From positions 1 through 23,858 of IMG/VR virus record IMGVR_UViG_3300025889_000948: a DNA stretch of 23,858 bases. One strand, given 5' to 3'. The notes below the pieces were generated by a model, which made no database searches, was not told where the DNA came from, and saw only the letters and a list, made by a program, of their open reading frames with translations. The DNA is from a virus. The position numbers and the translations under genes are program-made. This document shows, one piece after another, positions 1-5,271 of the stretch. Each line of letters starts with the position of its first letter. Within the stretch, counting starts at the first letter, position 1.

Positions 1-35
1 TATCCGCCCTTGAATTGTTTTTTTGTGAAAGTCAT
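1..35 (-). CDS. 5' end of a gene leaving the window (unknown product)
   Basis: An ATG at 35 opens a minus-strand frame that runs off the left edge after 11 codons (MTFTKKQFKGG). The start is supported by the local start signal TAAC exactly 8 bases before ATG and by a good promoter 30-58 bases upstream. Too little is visible to assign a function. Confidence 0.5.
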   Translation of the reverse strand, partial: MTFTKKQFKGG

Positions 36-64
36 AAAAAGTTGTTATTTAATTGAACAATCTT

Positions 65-93
65 ATTATATATCTTTTGGTATCAAATTGCAA
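65..93 (-). promoter_or_regulatory. Sigma70-like promoter for the gene leaving the left edge
   Basis: On the minus strand TTGCAA (93-88) is followed after 17 bases by TATAAT (70-65). Transcription would start near 58 and reach the ATG at 35. Two ATACCAAAAG direct repeats overlap or flank the -35 and spacer, so the promoter is probably controlled. Confidence 0.6.
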
Positions 94-104
94 GCTTTTG
101 GTAT
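74..104 (-). repeat. Two direct repeats ATACCAAAAG, 21 bp apart
   Basis: ATACCAAAAG occurs at 104-95 and at 83-74 on the minus strand, with starts 21 bp apart (two helical turns). The left copy lies inside the -35/-10 spacer of the promoter at 65-93 and the other lies just upstream of its -35. This is the geometry of paired operator sites on one DNA face. The binding protein is unknown. Confidence 0.5.
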
Positions 105-141
105 TATTTAACTTGACAAGTTTGATTAAGTGTTTTATTAA

Positions 142-270
142 TCATTCACAATCATAAGTATCCCATTGAACAATACCTTTAACCGTTTGAACCTTAGCGG
201 TCTCGCATTTTTCCACTTGTACTGTTGTAATGGCTAATAAAAGGAAAGTTGTAACTAGTATTTTTTTCAT
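142..270 (-). CDS. Small secreted or membrane-anchored peptide, 42 aa
   Basis: The frame encodes MKKILVTTFLLLAITTVQVE followed by about 22 polar residues with two cysteines (near residues 22 and 41), ending in TGA. A Lys-Lys start plus a hydrophobic stretch at residues 4-17 looks like a signal peptide or single membrane anchor. There is no lipobox cysteine directly after the hydrophobic stretch. The start has TAAC 9 bases upstream, and its leader is almost identical to that of the next gene upstream (285-416). The frame is short but has all the start features of its neighbours. Function unknown; export is inferred from sequence only. Confidence 0.55.
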   Translation of the reverse strand: MKKILVTTFLLLAITTVQVEKCETAKVQTVKGIVQWDTYDCE

Positions 271-284
271 AAAAGTTTAGTTAA

Positions 285-416
285 TTATTTAATATCAATT
301 AATTGGTGGTTATTTTTGAGGAGTTCTATTATCTTGTTAATCTTCTCATCTTGGCTATCTAATCTTTCTTCTAGATATTCTATGGCTTGAGCAGCTATAG
401 GGTGAATGGCGGACAT
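285..416 (-). CDS. Small predicted alpha-helical protein, 43 aa, unknown function
   Basis: A 43-codon frame beginning MSAIHPIAAQAIEYLEERL, then a charged helical stretch rich in Glu, Lys, Asp and Ile with heptad-like spacing, ending TAA. It is probably a short coiled-coil or oligomerising protein. It lies in the left-going small-gene operon behind the ERF gene, with short gaps to both neighbours. The leader TAACTAAACTTTATTATG nearly repeats that of the following gene. No family recognised. Confidence 0.55.
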   Translation of the reverse strand: MSAIHPIAAQAIEYLEERLDSQDEKINKIIELLKNNHQLIDIK

Positions 417-432
417 AATAAAGTTTAGTTAA

Positions 433-672
433 TTATAAAAAAATATTACCGTTATTCATCTCCCCCTTAACTACTTGGAAAAATGAAATGATTTTTAGTC
501 TGTTGAATCCCATATCGCATTGCTCTTTAGATTCTCTAGCAAATACATACATTCCCTCTTTTCTTGCTGCCCATAGCTCTTCTCCGTTGTTTTTACTTAC
601 TAGTTGATAGGTTAATGCTATATCAAGCGAACTAGCGAGGTCATTTGGCTTGTAGGGGAAAGGATTAATCAT
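433..672 (-). CDS. Hypothetical protein, 79 aa
   Basis: No family recognised. The protein starts MINPFPYKPNDLASSLDIAL and contains a middle segment (about residues 24-60) that reads like a small alpha/beta domain with several aromatic residues and one cysteine; no membrane segment. It lies directly downstream of the conserved companion gene of the ERF protein, with an 11-base gap, so it probably belongs to the recombination/replication operon. The ATG has TAAC 10 bases upstream. Short conserved genes of this kind are common in early phage operons, but nothing here points to a specific activity. Confidence 0.6.
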   Translation of the reverse strand: MINPFPYKPNDLASSLDIALTYQLVSKNNGEELWAARKEGMYVFARESKEQCDMGFNRLKIISFFQVVKGEMNNGNIFL

Positions 673-683
673 AATTGTTTTAG

Positions 684-1022
684 TTAAATATCAAGTTTAG
701 AATCTATTTGTTTTTCAAACTCTTTCATCGCCTTAGTATAAAAAGTTTCCCAGCTTTCTTCGCTACCCCCTCTTTGAATATGTAGTTTTTTAATCTTCCA
801 TCTTAACCGTTGGGAGTTTGTCATTTTTCCTGTTTCTGGCAATCTTTCAGTCGGTACAGGTACGTTTTTTTCGGGTGAAAAATTAATCCATCCTTGCAAC
901 CCTCTCTCACTTGCTAGCTCTGTGTAAAATGTATCGGGTACTTCTAACATGGAGCCAAATCTTAAACTAACAGATTTATCGGCTCTAGGTGAAAAGTTCT
1001 CAAATATTACTGGTAACTTCAT
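684..1022 (-). CDS. Phage protein of the ERF neighbourhood, 112 aa
   Basis: The C-terminal half (about residues 66-109) carries a pattern I recall from small proteins next to single-strand annealing proteins in phages: an (S/N)SQRLR-type segment (here MTNSQRLRWKIKKL), then ESWETFYTKAMKEFEKQI before the end. The N-terminal half reads as a small beta-rich domain. No catalytic motif is visible. It lies immediately downstream of the ERF gene (9-base gap) and so is probably co-transcribed and may assist recombination or replication. The start has TAAT exactly 8 bases before ATG. Family recall is from memory and the function is unknown. Confidence 0.65.
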   Translation of the reverse strand: MKLPVIFENFSPRADKSVSLRFGSMLEVPDTFYTELASERGLQGWINFSPEKNVPVPTERLPETGKMTNSQRLRWKIKKLHIQRGGSEESWETFYTKAMKEFEKQIDSKLDI

Positions 1023-1031
1023 TATAAATTA

Positions 1032-1574
1032 TTAGACGAATGTAGCTAAAGGCGTTTTCTTGCCGCCATATTCTTGAGTGCAAACATCACAAGTAAACAT
1101 TGTATAAGGCTCTCCGTTTTTTTTAGTGCCATGTTTTGGATTAGATAAAACTTTTTTGCACCTCTGGCAGTTTGTTTTTTCTACGCTATCAACATTTGCA
1201 ATCTTGACATCTATTGAAGACGCCCTATTGGCGTCATCGTCTTCCTCTGTTGTAATGTTAAAGATTTGACCAGTGTTATATCTTTTATAGTAAGTTATTT
1301 CACCTCCTTTTTGTTGTGGCGTTCCCTCTCCTAAACTTATACAACTTGTTATTTTTTCGCCACTCTCAACGTCAACCAATTCAGTACAAACAGCACCATC
1401 TTTGGTATAGTGAGTTAAAACTAAATTGTTTTCTTTAAGGATTGGTAGCAACTTTTCCATTATATCGTCAAGGCTACTATACTTTGATTTAAAAAATGGA
1501 TTGTCCGAACCCTTTTTGATTGCTAGCCCCTGTATCTCAAAAAGCTTTTTGTATATTGTGTTTTCTTTAGTCAT
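1032..1574 (-). CDS. ERF-family single-strand DNA annealing protein with C-terminal zinc ribbon
   Basis: The N-terminal domain (residues about 5-118) shows ERF hallmarks: NPFFKSKYSSLDDIMEKLLP near residues 25-44, GGEITYYKRYNTGQIFNI near 90-107 and the acidic tail EEDDDAN at 110-116. ERF proteins form rings on ssDNA and anneal complementary strands in phage recombination, often in place of Red-beta or RecT. Residues 136-165 form a CxxC...CxxC pair (C136/C139, C162/C165), a likely zinc ribbon after a linker; some ERF proteins carry such extensions. Total length of 180 aa is typical. The gene sits second in a leftward operon, and the ATG has TAAC exactly 8 bases upstream. No partner exonuclease is identified with certainty; the nuclease-like gene at 2509-2982 lies nearby. 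Confidence 0.88.
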   Translation of the reverse strand: MTKENTIYKKLFEIQGLAIKKGSDNPFFKSKYSSLDDIMEKLLPILKENNLVLTHYTKDGAVCTELVDVESGEKITSCISLGEGTPQQKGGEITYYKRYNTGQIFNITTEEDDDANRASSIDVKIANVDSVEKTNCQRCKKVLSNPKHGTKKNGEPYTMFTCDVCTQEYGGKKTPLATFV

Positions 1575-1583
1575 TGTAAATTG

Positions 1584-1754
1584 TTAGTTATTAATGCTTT
1601 TGGCTATCACAAGACGCTTCATGTCCTTAATAGCCTCCCTTATTTTGTTTGTGTCTACGTTTTCGTCTGTGTTTTTGACTATATAATTAAATAGTCTTTT
1701 GTCGGTCTTGTTGGAATAGAAATCACATATCATTTCCATTAAGTCGTAATTCAT
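1584..1754 (-). CDS. Small hypothetical protein, 56 aa, first gene of the ERF operon
   Basis: The frame starts MNYDLMEMICDFYSNKTDKR, is charged and helical, and ends TAA nine bases before the ERF start. No family recognised. It is the first gene after the minus-strand promoter at 1779-1806, so it is probably made early. The start has TAAC nine bases upstream. Codon use and context look genuine, and the size fits a phage early regulator or accessory protein, though nothing shows DNA binding. Confidence 0.6.
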   Translation of the reverse strand: MNYDLMEMICDFYSNKTDKRLFNYIVKNTDENVDTNKIREAIKDMKRLVIAKSINN

Positions 1755-1778
1755 GTTTTACTTGTTATTTACGAGTCA

Positions 1779-1806
1779 ATTGTAGCAAAGAAAATATAAA
1801 AGTCAA
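1779..1806 (-). promoter_or_regulatory. Sigma70-like promoter for the leftward ERF operon
   Basis: Minus strand: TTGACT (1806-1801), 16 bases, TACAAT (1784-1779). It fires towards the 56-aa gene starting at 1754, giving a short leader. It lies back to back with a rightward promoter at 1837-1865. AGTCAA at 1801-1806 and TTGACT at 1826-1831 form a spaced inverted pair between the two, a plausible site for a shared regulator. Confidence 0.6.
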
Positions 1807-1836
1807 ATCTTTTGTTACAAATTTCTTGACTTTCTC

Positions 1837-1865
1837 TTGCTTTTTGTTTCAATCTGTGATAATAT
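1837..1865 (+). promoter_or_regulatory. Sigma70-like promoter for the small-gene operon
   Basis: TTGCTT (1837-1842), 17 bases, TAATAT (1860-1865), about 23 bases before the ATG at 1889. The -10 region TGTGATAATAT resembles that of the strong promoter at 6099-6127 (TGTGATATAAT). A better -35 match, TTGACT, sits at 1826-1831, but at a poor spacing for this -10. Confidence 0.5.
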
Positions 1866-1888
1866 GTATTTGTCATTAACAATTAATC

Positions 1889-1984
1889 ATGACTAAAAAC
1901 GATTCACAATATCTTGATAGGCTTTTAGAAACTGCAAAGCGAATAGTCGCAGAGCAAAAAAAATCATCTAATAAATCTAAATGA
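1889..1984 (+). CDS. Micro-protein 1 of a five-gene chain, 31 aa
   Basis: The frame MTKNDSQYLDRLLETAKRIV continues to 31 residues ending TGA; it is a charged, probably single-helix peptide. It is the first gene after the rightward promoter and has TAAC exactly 8 bases before its ATG. Its stop overlaps the next start as ATGA. The repeated ATGA coupling through this region is the main reason to accept so short a gene. Function unknown. Confidence 0.55.
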   Translation: MTKNDSQYLDRLLETAKRIVAEQKKSSNKSK

Positions 1985-2112
1985 AAACAACCACTAAAAA
2001 ACTAAGCCGAAAAGAAGAAAAATTAAAACTTAAGAAAGAGAATCAAAAAAAGATTGATAAACTGTTTCCGCCCTTAGATAAAACTTATAAATTTTTTAAT
2101 AAATACTTATGA
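1981..2112 (+). CDS. Micro-protein 2, 43 aa, strongly basic
   Basis: The frame begins MKTTTKKLSRKEEKLKLKKE and is extremely rich in lysine over its first 27 residues, then has an aromatic tail (FPPLDKTYKFFNKYL). The composition suggests nucleic-acid or ribosome contact, but this is inference. The start overlaps the preceding stop (ATGA) and the stop overlaps the next start (ATGA). TAAT lies exactly 8 bases before the ATG, inside the upstream coding sequence. Confidence 0.55.
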   Translation: MKTTTKKLSRKEEKLKLKKENQKKIDKLFPPLDKTYKFFNKYL

Positions 2113-2180
2113 AAGTACAAAACGAACATTCAATTGATTTCAATGATCAACAGATCGACGATGAATTTTATAACGAATAA
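2109..2180 (+). CDS. Micro-protein 3, 23 aa, acidic
   Basis: MKVQNEHSIDFNDQQIDDEF followed by three residues and TAA: a short, acidic peptide directly after a strongly basic one. The ATG overlaps the preceding TGA, and TAAT lies exactly 8 bases before it. It is too short to trust alone; the coupling on both sides is the argument. Opposite charges of micro-proteins 2 and 3 could mean they pair, which is speculative. Confidence 0.4.
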   Translation: MKVQNEHSIDFNDQQIDDEFYNE

Positions 2181-2182
2181 TT

Positions 2183-2320
2183 ATGACTATAATCTTCTGG
2201 TTAATATTTGGATTTCTTATTTATAAAGATAAGATTAATCTAAAAGATAAAATAATGCTTTATGTCTTTATTGGTATAACTCTATTATGTATGGTAGTAG
2301 ATATAATATTAAATATATGA
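2183..2320 (+). CDS. Micro-protein 4, 45 aa, two membrane segments
   Basis: The frame MTIIFWLIFGFLIYKDKINL continues with a second hydrophobic stretch (about residues 25-44), giving two membrane segments joined by a short Lys-rich loop. It starts two bases after micro-protein 3, has TAAC exactly 8 bases before ATG, and its TGA overlaps the next ATG. A small inner-membrane protein in an early operon could act in takeover or exclusion, but no family is recognised. Confidence 0.55.
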   Translation: MTIIFWLIFGFLIYKDKINLKDKIMLYVFIGITLLCMVVDIILNI

Positions 2321-2517
2321 TATATGAAGAAATGACAAAAAAAGACCTTGTAACTAGTATCGCCAAAAAACATGGTGGTGTCAGTCTTGGTCTTTTTAAA
2401 TTAATGTTAAGTTGGGACAAAGAAAAACTTATAGAGATAGCTGAAACACAACCCGAAGAAATAAAAGTAAATCATAAATACTTGGAGGGCAGAAACAATA
2501 TAATTGATTTAACTTAA
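2317..2517 (+). CDS. Hypothetical protein, 66 aa
   Basis: I place the start at 2317 (MIYEEMTKKDLVTSIAKKHG) rather than the in-frame ATG at 2287, because 2317 overlaps the stop of the upstream gene as ATGA like the other members of the chain. The product looks like a small soluble helical protein; no family is recognised. Its last 9 bases overlap the 3' end of the converging nuclease gene. It is the largest and last of the five coupled genes. Confidence 0.6.
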   Translation: MIYEEMTKKDLVTSIAKKHGGVSLGLFKLMLSWDKEKLIEIAETQPEEIKVNHKYLEGRNNIIDLT

Positions 2518-2982
2518 TTTGAGGGGCTTAATTACTTTAGTACATATCTTAAAGGCATGATCTATTGGAAGATAGAATTTTTTTATAGTTGGTAATTCAT
2601 GCTCTTGATATTTACCTGACTGATGCAATCTTCTAAGATACTTTTTACAAAAAATAAAAATTACATCATAGTTGCCTTGTACATATAGCCATGTATTATC
2701 TTCGCAATAAATACCACTAGGGATAAACTCATAATTTCCCTCTTTGCTTTTTTCAGCTACCTCAATTGATAGTTGCTTAGTTTCAACCATTCTTGCATCT
2801 AGTTTTATTTCTACACCCTGTAAACTTTCGCCTTTGTCTTTCTGGTAAGAGTAAGATGTGTAAGGTGTAAACACCATGCCAAGTTGACGAGCTAATTGCT
2901 CAAACACAAAGTCTTGATATTCTAGTCCAACTTGAAAAGAATCTTTGTGACCGCTATTTTTCTCTATATATTGCGATCTCAT
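2509..2982 (-). CDS. Putative phage nuclease (PD-(D/E)XK-like), 157 aa
   Basis: The central part reads as a restriction-endonuclease-like core: GLEYQDFVFEQLARQLG (residues 19-35) as first helix with E21, then QGVEIKLD (55-62) and LSIEVAEKS (71-79) as acidic strands, with E58, K60, D62, E74, E77 and K78 as candidate metal-site residues. The segment IYCEDNTWLYVQGNYDVIFI (91-110) follows. I recall similar proteins among uncharacterised phage genes. A role in recombination, such as end processing for the ERF protein or resolution of junctions, is inferred. The gene overlaps its upstream neighbour by ATGA. Which acidic residues are catalytic cannot be decided by eye. Confidence 0.55.
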   Translation of the reverse strand: MRSQYIEKNSGHKDSFQVGLEYQDFVFEQLARQLGMVFTPYTSYSYQKDKGESLQGVEIKLDARMVETKQLSIEVAEKSKEGNYEFIPSGIYCEDNTWLYVQGNYDVIFIFCKKYLRRLHQSGKYQEHELPTIKKFYLPIDHAFKICTKVIKPLKLS

Positions 2983-3209
2983 GATGTTTCATAAATTGAT
3001 AAACGACAAGGGCAAGTTTTAACATTCATTAGATTTCTTTCATTACAATTGTCACAAATCCACTTAGTCTTTTTATAAACTTCTCTAATTCTCAAATCAG
3101 GCTGCTTCTGTTCTTCTTCTAACTCTCTAATAATCTGATTAATTTTATTTATATTAATTACAACTTCTCTTTGAAGAGATTTAATATCATTAAGTTTTCT
3201 TTGATTCAT
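2979..3209 (-). CDS. Small zinc-ribbon protein, 76 aa
   Basis: Residues about 1-45 are helical and charged. The C-terminal part holds CDNCNERNLMNVKTCPC, a C-x2-C...C-x1-C arrangement suggesting a zinc-binding ribbon. Its stop overlaps the start of the putative nuclease gene as ATGA, so the two are made together and the small protein may be a partner or specificity factor (inference). The start has TAAT exactly 8 bases before ATG, and a TATAAT lies about 50 bases upstream. Confidence 0.6.
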   Translation of the reverse strand: MNQRKLNDIKSLQREVVININKINQIIRELEEEQKQPDLRIREVYKKTKWICDNCNERNLMNVKTCPCRLSIYETS

Positions 3210-3256
3210 AGTTAAGAATTAATAAATAAACTTATTTATAATAACTTCCTCTTTAG

Positions 3257-3262
3257 ATTATA
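3257..3262 (-). promoter_or_regulatory. Probable -10 element for the zinc-ribbon/nuclease operon
   Basis: TATAAT on the minus strand (3262-3257), within GGATATAATC, gives a leader of about 40 bases before the ATG at 3209. The -35 region is weak (TTAAGC at 16 bases). Confidence 0.45.
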
Positions 3263-3359
3263 TCCACCTACAGAAGTAGCTTAAGTTTCTTAATACTACA
3301 ACTAAAGAAAGAAGTTTTTTTGATTACCTTAAATAACACATGATAAACAAGATAATTTA

Positions 3360-3710
3360 TTATAGTTTTTTGTTTTTATTCTATCCTCCTGATTGTAAAA
3401 GAGCAGCTTCCTATATATAGTTTTATGGCCTTCCCCTTTGAGTTATAGAGCCACCTTTGAAGTTCGTAATATTTAAGTTTGTAAACTTTGACTGTTTACC
3501 CATCCAGTTTGAGGCGGCTACTACGATTCGCTTACCCCTCCGTCGGATGTCTTAGAGCCAGTTATTATCTGGAAGGATTACAAGAGAAAACGATCAACTC
3601 CTATAATCCCTTCAAACAATAATTGGGCGTTCTTGCTAGTCAAGCTTCGATTAACAAAAACGCACAAATTCACAAGACAAATAATTGGCTTGCTTTTTTG
3701 TTTTTATTTT
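3360..3710 (-). ncRNA. Candidate structured non-coding RNA
   Basis: This gene-free stretch is less AT-rich than neighbouring intergenic DNA and folds well when read on the minus strand. A long hairpin spans 3626-3558: CCAATTATT (3626-3618) pairs with AATAACTGG (3566-3558), and a 16-base arm (3613-3598) pairs with 3586-3571 with 12 Watson-Crick pairs, three G-U pairs and one mismatch. A second helix pairs AGCCGCCT (3519-3512) with AGGTGGCT (3456-3449), enclosing the hairpin GTAAAC/GTTTAC (3499-3494 with 3486-3481). A promoter (3720-3749) points into it. The 3' end is undefined and no terminator is obvious. G-U pairs slightly favour the minus strand. Family not recognised. It could instead be a long leader of the 3209 operon. 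Confidence 0.5.
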
Positions 3711-3734
3711 TGTTTGGCAACTATAGCATTTCAT
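3651..3734 (-). CDS. Doubtful 27-aa cysteine peptide
   Basis: An ATG at 3734 opens a short frame starting MKCYSCQTKIKTKKQANYLS and ending in FVRFC, then TAA. The C-x2-C and trailing cysteines resemble half of a zinc finger. It lacks the usual start signal at 8 bases and overlaps the promoter that points into the structured RNA, so it may be chance or a decayed gene. A longer in-frame version reaching 3863 needs a TTG start and an AT-rich, low-complexity N-terminus. Confidence 0.25.
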   Translation of the reverse strand: MKCYSCQTKIKTKKQANYLSCEFVRFC

Positions 3735-3749
3735 AATTAGCTTGTTCAA
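3720..3749 (-). promoter_or_regulatory. Sigma70-like promoter facing the structured RNA
   Basis: Minus strand TTGAAC (3749-3744), 18 bases, TATAGT (3725-3720). Transcripts would begin near 3712 and run through the folded segment towards the 3209 operon. The divergent plus-strand operon starts at 3899. Confidence 0.5.
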
Positions 3750-3898
3750 GTTATTTAAGTAGACAAAAACAATATACTTGTGTGAAATTATAAAATATTT
3801 GTGTTTATAATAAACTTTCAATAAATTTATATTAAATAAACAATAAACTTTTGACCATTTCAATTAAAATCTTTAGTCTGTTTTCGTAATAAATAAAA

Positions 3899-4333
3899 AT
3901 GGCAAAAACTGAAAGGTCAAAACTTAACAAAGAAAACGAAGATATGGCAAAGAAAATTGCCAAACTTAGAGACAAAAACATTTGTCAAAAGTGTGGCAAA
4001 TTAGTAAGTGGGACGAATTGTCACGGCTCGCACGTGATACCAGTTTCAAGAGATGGGCGGTTGAGGTGTGACTCAATTAATATAAAAGTGCTTTGCTATC
4101 ATTGTCATAAGCATTGGTGGCACAAGCACCCTGTGGAGGCTGGTCATTGGTACACGGAAAAATTTCCTAAAAGGTGGGAATACCTAGAAGAAGAACATAA
4201 GCAAAATCAAAAGAAGGGCACAATTTCTATTTTGTGGATAAGAGAAAGAAACGAAGAACTAAAACAAGAATTACAAAACTTAAAAAATGAAGTAATTATT
4301 AACGATGTTACAATTGAAGATTTACCATTTTAA
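3899..4333 (+). CDS. NinG/Rap- or HNH-like zinc protein, 144 aa
   Basis: Residues 29-75 hold ICQKCG (C29/C32), then NCHGSHVIPVS (C41, H42, H45) and LRCDSINIKVLCYHCHKHWW (R56, C57, D58, N61, C66, C69). This is the Cys/His pattern of the phage NinG/Rap recombination proteins and related HNH-like nucleases, which cut branched or other DNA during late recombination. A helical, charged tail follows (about residues 95-144). It is the first gene of a tight plus-strand operon, nine bases before the 3D-domain gene. The start has TAAT exactly 8 bases upstream. Assignment to NinG versus a generic HNH family is uncertain; nuclease activity is inferred. Confidence 0.65.
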   Translation: MAKTERSKLNKENEDMAKKIAKLRDKNICQKCGKLVSGTNCHGSHVIPVSRDGRLRCDSINIKVLCYHCHKHWWHKHPVEAGHWYTEKFPKRWEYLEEEHKQNQKKGTISILWIRERNEELKQELQNLKNEVIINDVTIEDLPF

Positions 4334-4342
4334 CAAATCAAA

Positions 4343-4936
4343 ATGACTGAAAAAATAAAAGTTTCATTGTCAATAATATTGGGCTTCTTGTTAGCTACCG
4401 CGTGGCTTTTTATATCAATCAAAATCACAAAAGCCTTTTCACCAATAGATCAAATAATTAGCTTGTATACTGAATTTAAAGAATATATGAACAAGTTTAG
4501 TACTCAAGAGTTGAACAATGAAGTTGTACAAAATAACGAAGAATTGAACACCGAAGTTGTTCGACAGGCTGATGTTTTTAACGTTAAAATAACCACATAC
4601 AACCCAGAGGTGGGGCAAACTGACGGCAGTCCATGTATTGGCGCAATAGGCAAAAACGTTTGCCAAATGTATAGTGATGGACTTAACCCGATAGCAGTAT
4701 CAAGAGATTTAATTTATAGTCGTAACGCTCGAGCTGGATATTGTCAAACTAATTGTTCTTTAAATTGGGGTGATACTGTTGAGATAGTATCAGAAGAGCC
4801 TCAATGCAATATTATGGGGACGGTAGTTGATACTATGAACAGAAGATTTACAAATAGACTCGACATATTCAAGCCAACAAGAAATTTAAACACCTCTTGT
4901 GTGGGTAATATTTATATTCTTAACAAATCACAATGA
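4343..4936 (+). CDS. Membrane-anchored 3D-domain (double-psi barrel) wall-active protein, 197 aa
   Basis: One membrane segment (about residues 8-27) anchors the protein, followed by a helical linker (35-75) and a C-terminal domain with the three aspartates that name the 3D family: QTDGSP (D94), VVDTMN (D163) and NRLDIF (D174), with IAVSRDLI between. 3D domains occur in MltA-type and Rpf/YabE-type proteins that cleave or bind peptidoglycan. Six cysteines (98, 107, 134, 138, 155, 186) in the exported domain suggest disulphides. The gene lies between the NinG-like gene and a winged-helix-like gene, overlapping the latter by ATGA, and two genes before an M23 peptidase, so a role in lysis or wall penetration is likely. 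TAAC lies 8 bases before ATG. Confidence 0.75.
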   Translation: MTEKIKVSLSIILGFLLATAWLFISIKITKAFSPIDQIISLYTEFKEYMNKFSTQELNNEVVQNNEELNTEVVRQADVFNVKITTYNPEVGQTDGSPCIGAIGKNVCQMYSDGLNPIAVSRDLIYSRNARAGYCQTNCSLNWGDTVEIVSEEPQCNIMGTVVDTMNRRFTNRLDIFKPTRNLNTSCVGNIYILNKSQ

Positions 4937-5271
4937 TTTTGTTTGTATTCGTTTCTCTTTTCTTAATACTTTATTTAATGATTGGCCTTGCTAAAAAACA
5001 CAAGGAAATTTCTAATACTCCTATTTGGACAATAAAAGCAATAGAAGGAATGCAAAAAGTAAATGTTAATTTAGACGATTTAATCAAAAAACGTGTTCAA
5101 TTAGCAATTAAAGATAAAACTTTAAGTAAAAAGTTTTCAGTACATGAAATTAAAAAAGTGGCATCAGTTTATAGTAAAAACACTCTATTGTCTGCTTTGC
5201 AATCGCTTGTTAAAGATGATATTCTAAAGACTGAACAAGTACAAGGGAAACAATTATTTTACCAAAAATAA
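4933..5271 (+). CDS. Membrane-anchored winged-helix-like protein, 112 aa
   Basis: Residues 1-19 (MILFVFVSLFLILYLMIGLA) form one membrane segment. After a linker, residues about 55-110 read as a winged helix: IKDKTLSKKFSVHEIKKVA, then YSKNTLLSALQSLVKDDILK and a short beta-like end (KTEQVQGKQLFYQ). The order anchor, linker, winged helix would put a DNA- or protein-binding domain on the cytoplasmic face. It is coupled on both sides, by ATGA to the 3D-domain gene and by TAATG to the M23 peptidase gene, so it is made with the wall-active proteins. A related layout occurs in the protein at 6347-6823. The winged-helix call is by eye and unproven. Confidence 0.5.
   Translation: MILFVFVSLFLILYLMIGLAKKHKEISNTPIWTIKAIEGMQKVNVNLDDLIKKRVQLAIKDKTLSKKFSVHEIKKVASVYSKNTLLSALQSLVKDDILKTEQVQGKQLFYQK

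Noticed and set aside
3420-3560. Protein-coding frames within the structured segment
   Set aside because: A minus-strand frame of about 40 codons and a plus-strand frame of about 75 codons exist but lack suitable ATG starts and start signals; RNA structure is the better explanation, though a decayed gene is not excluded.
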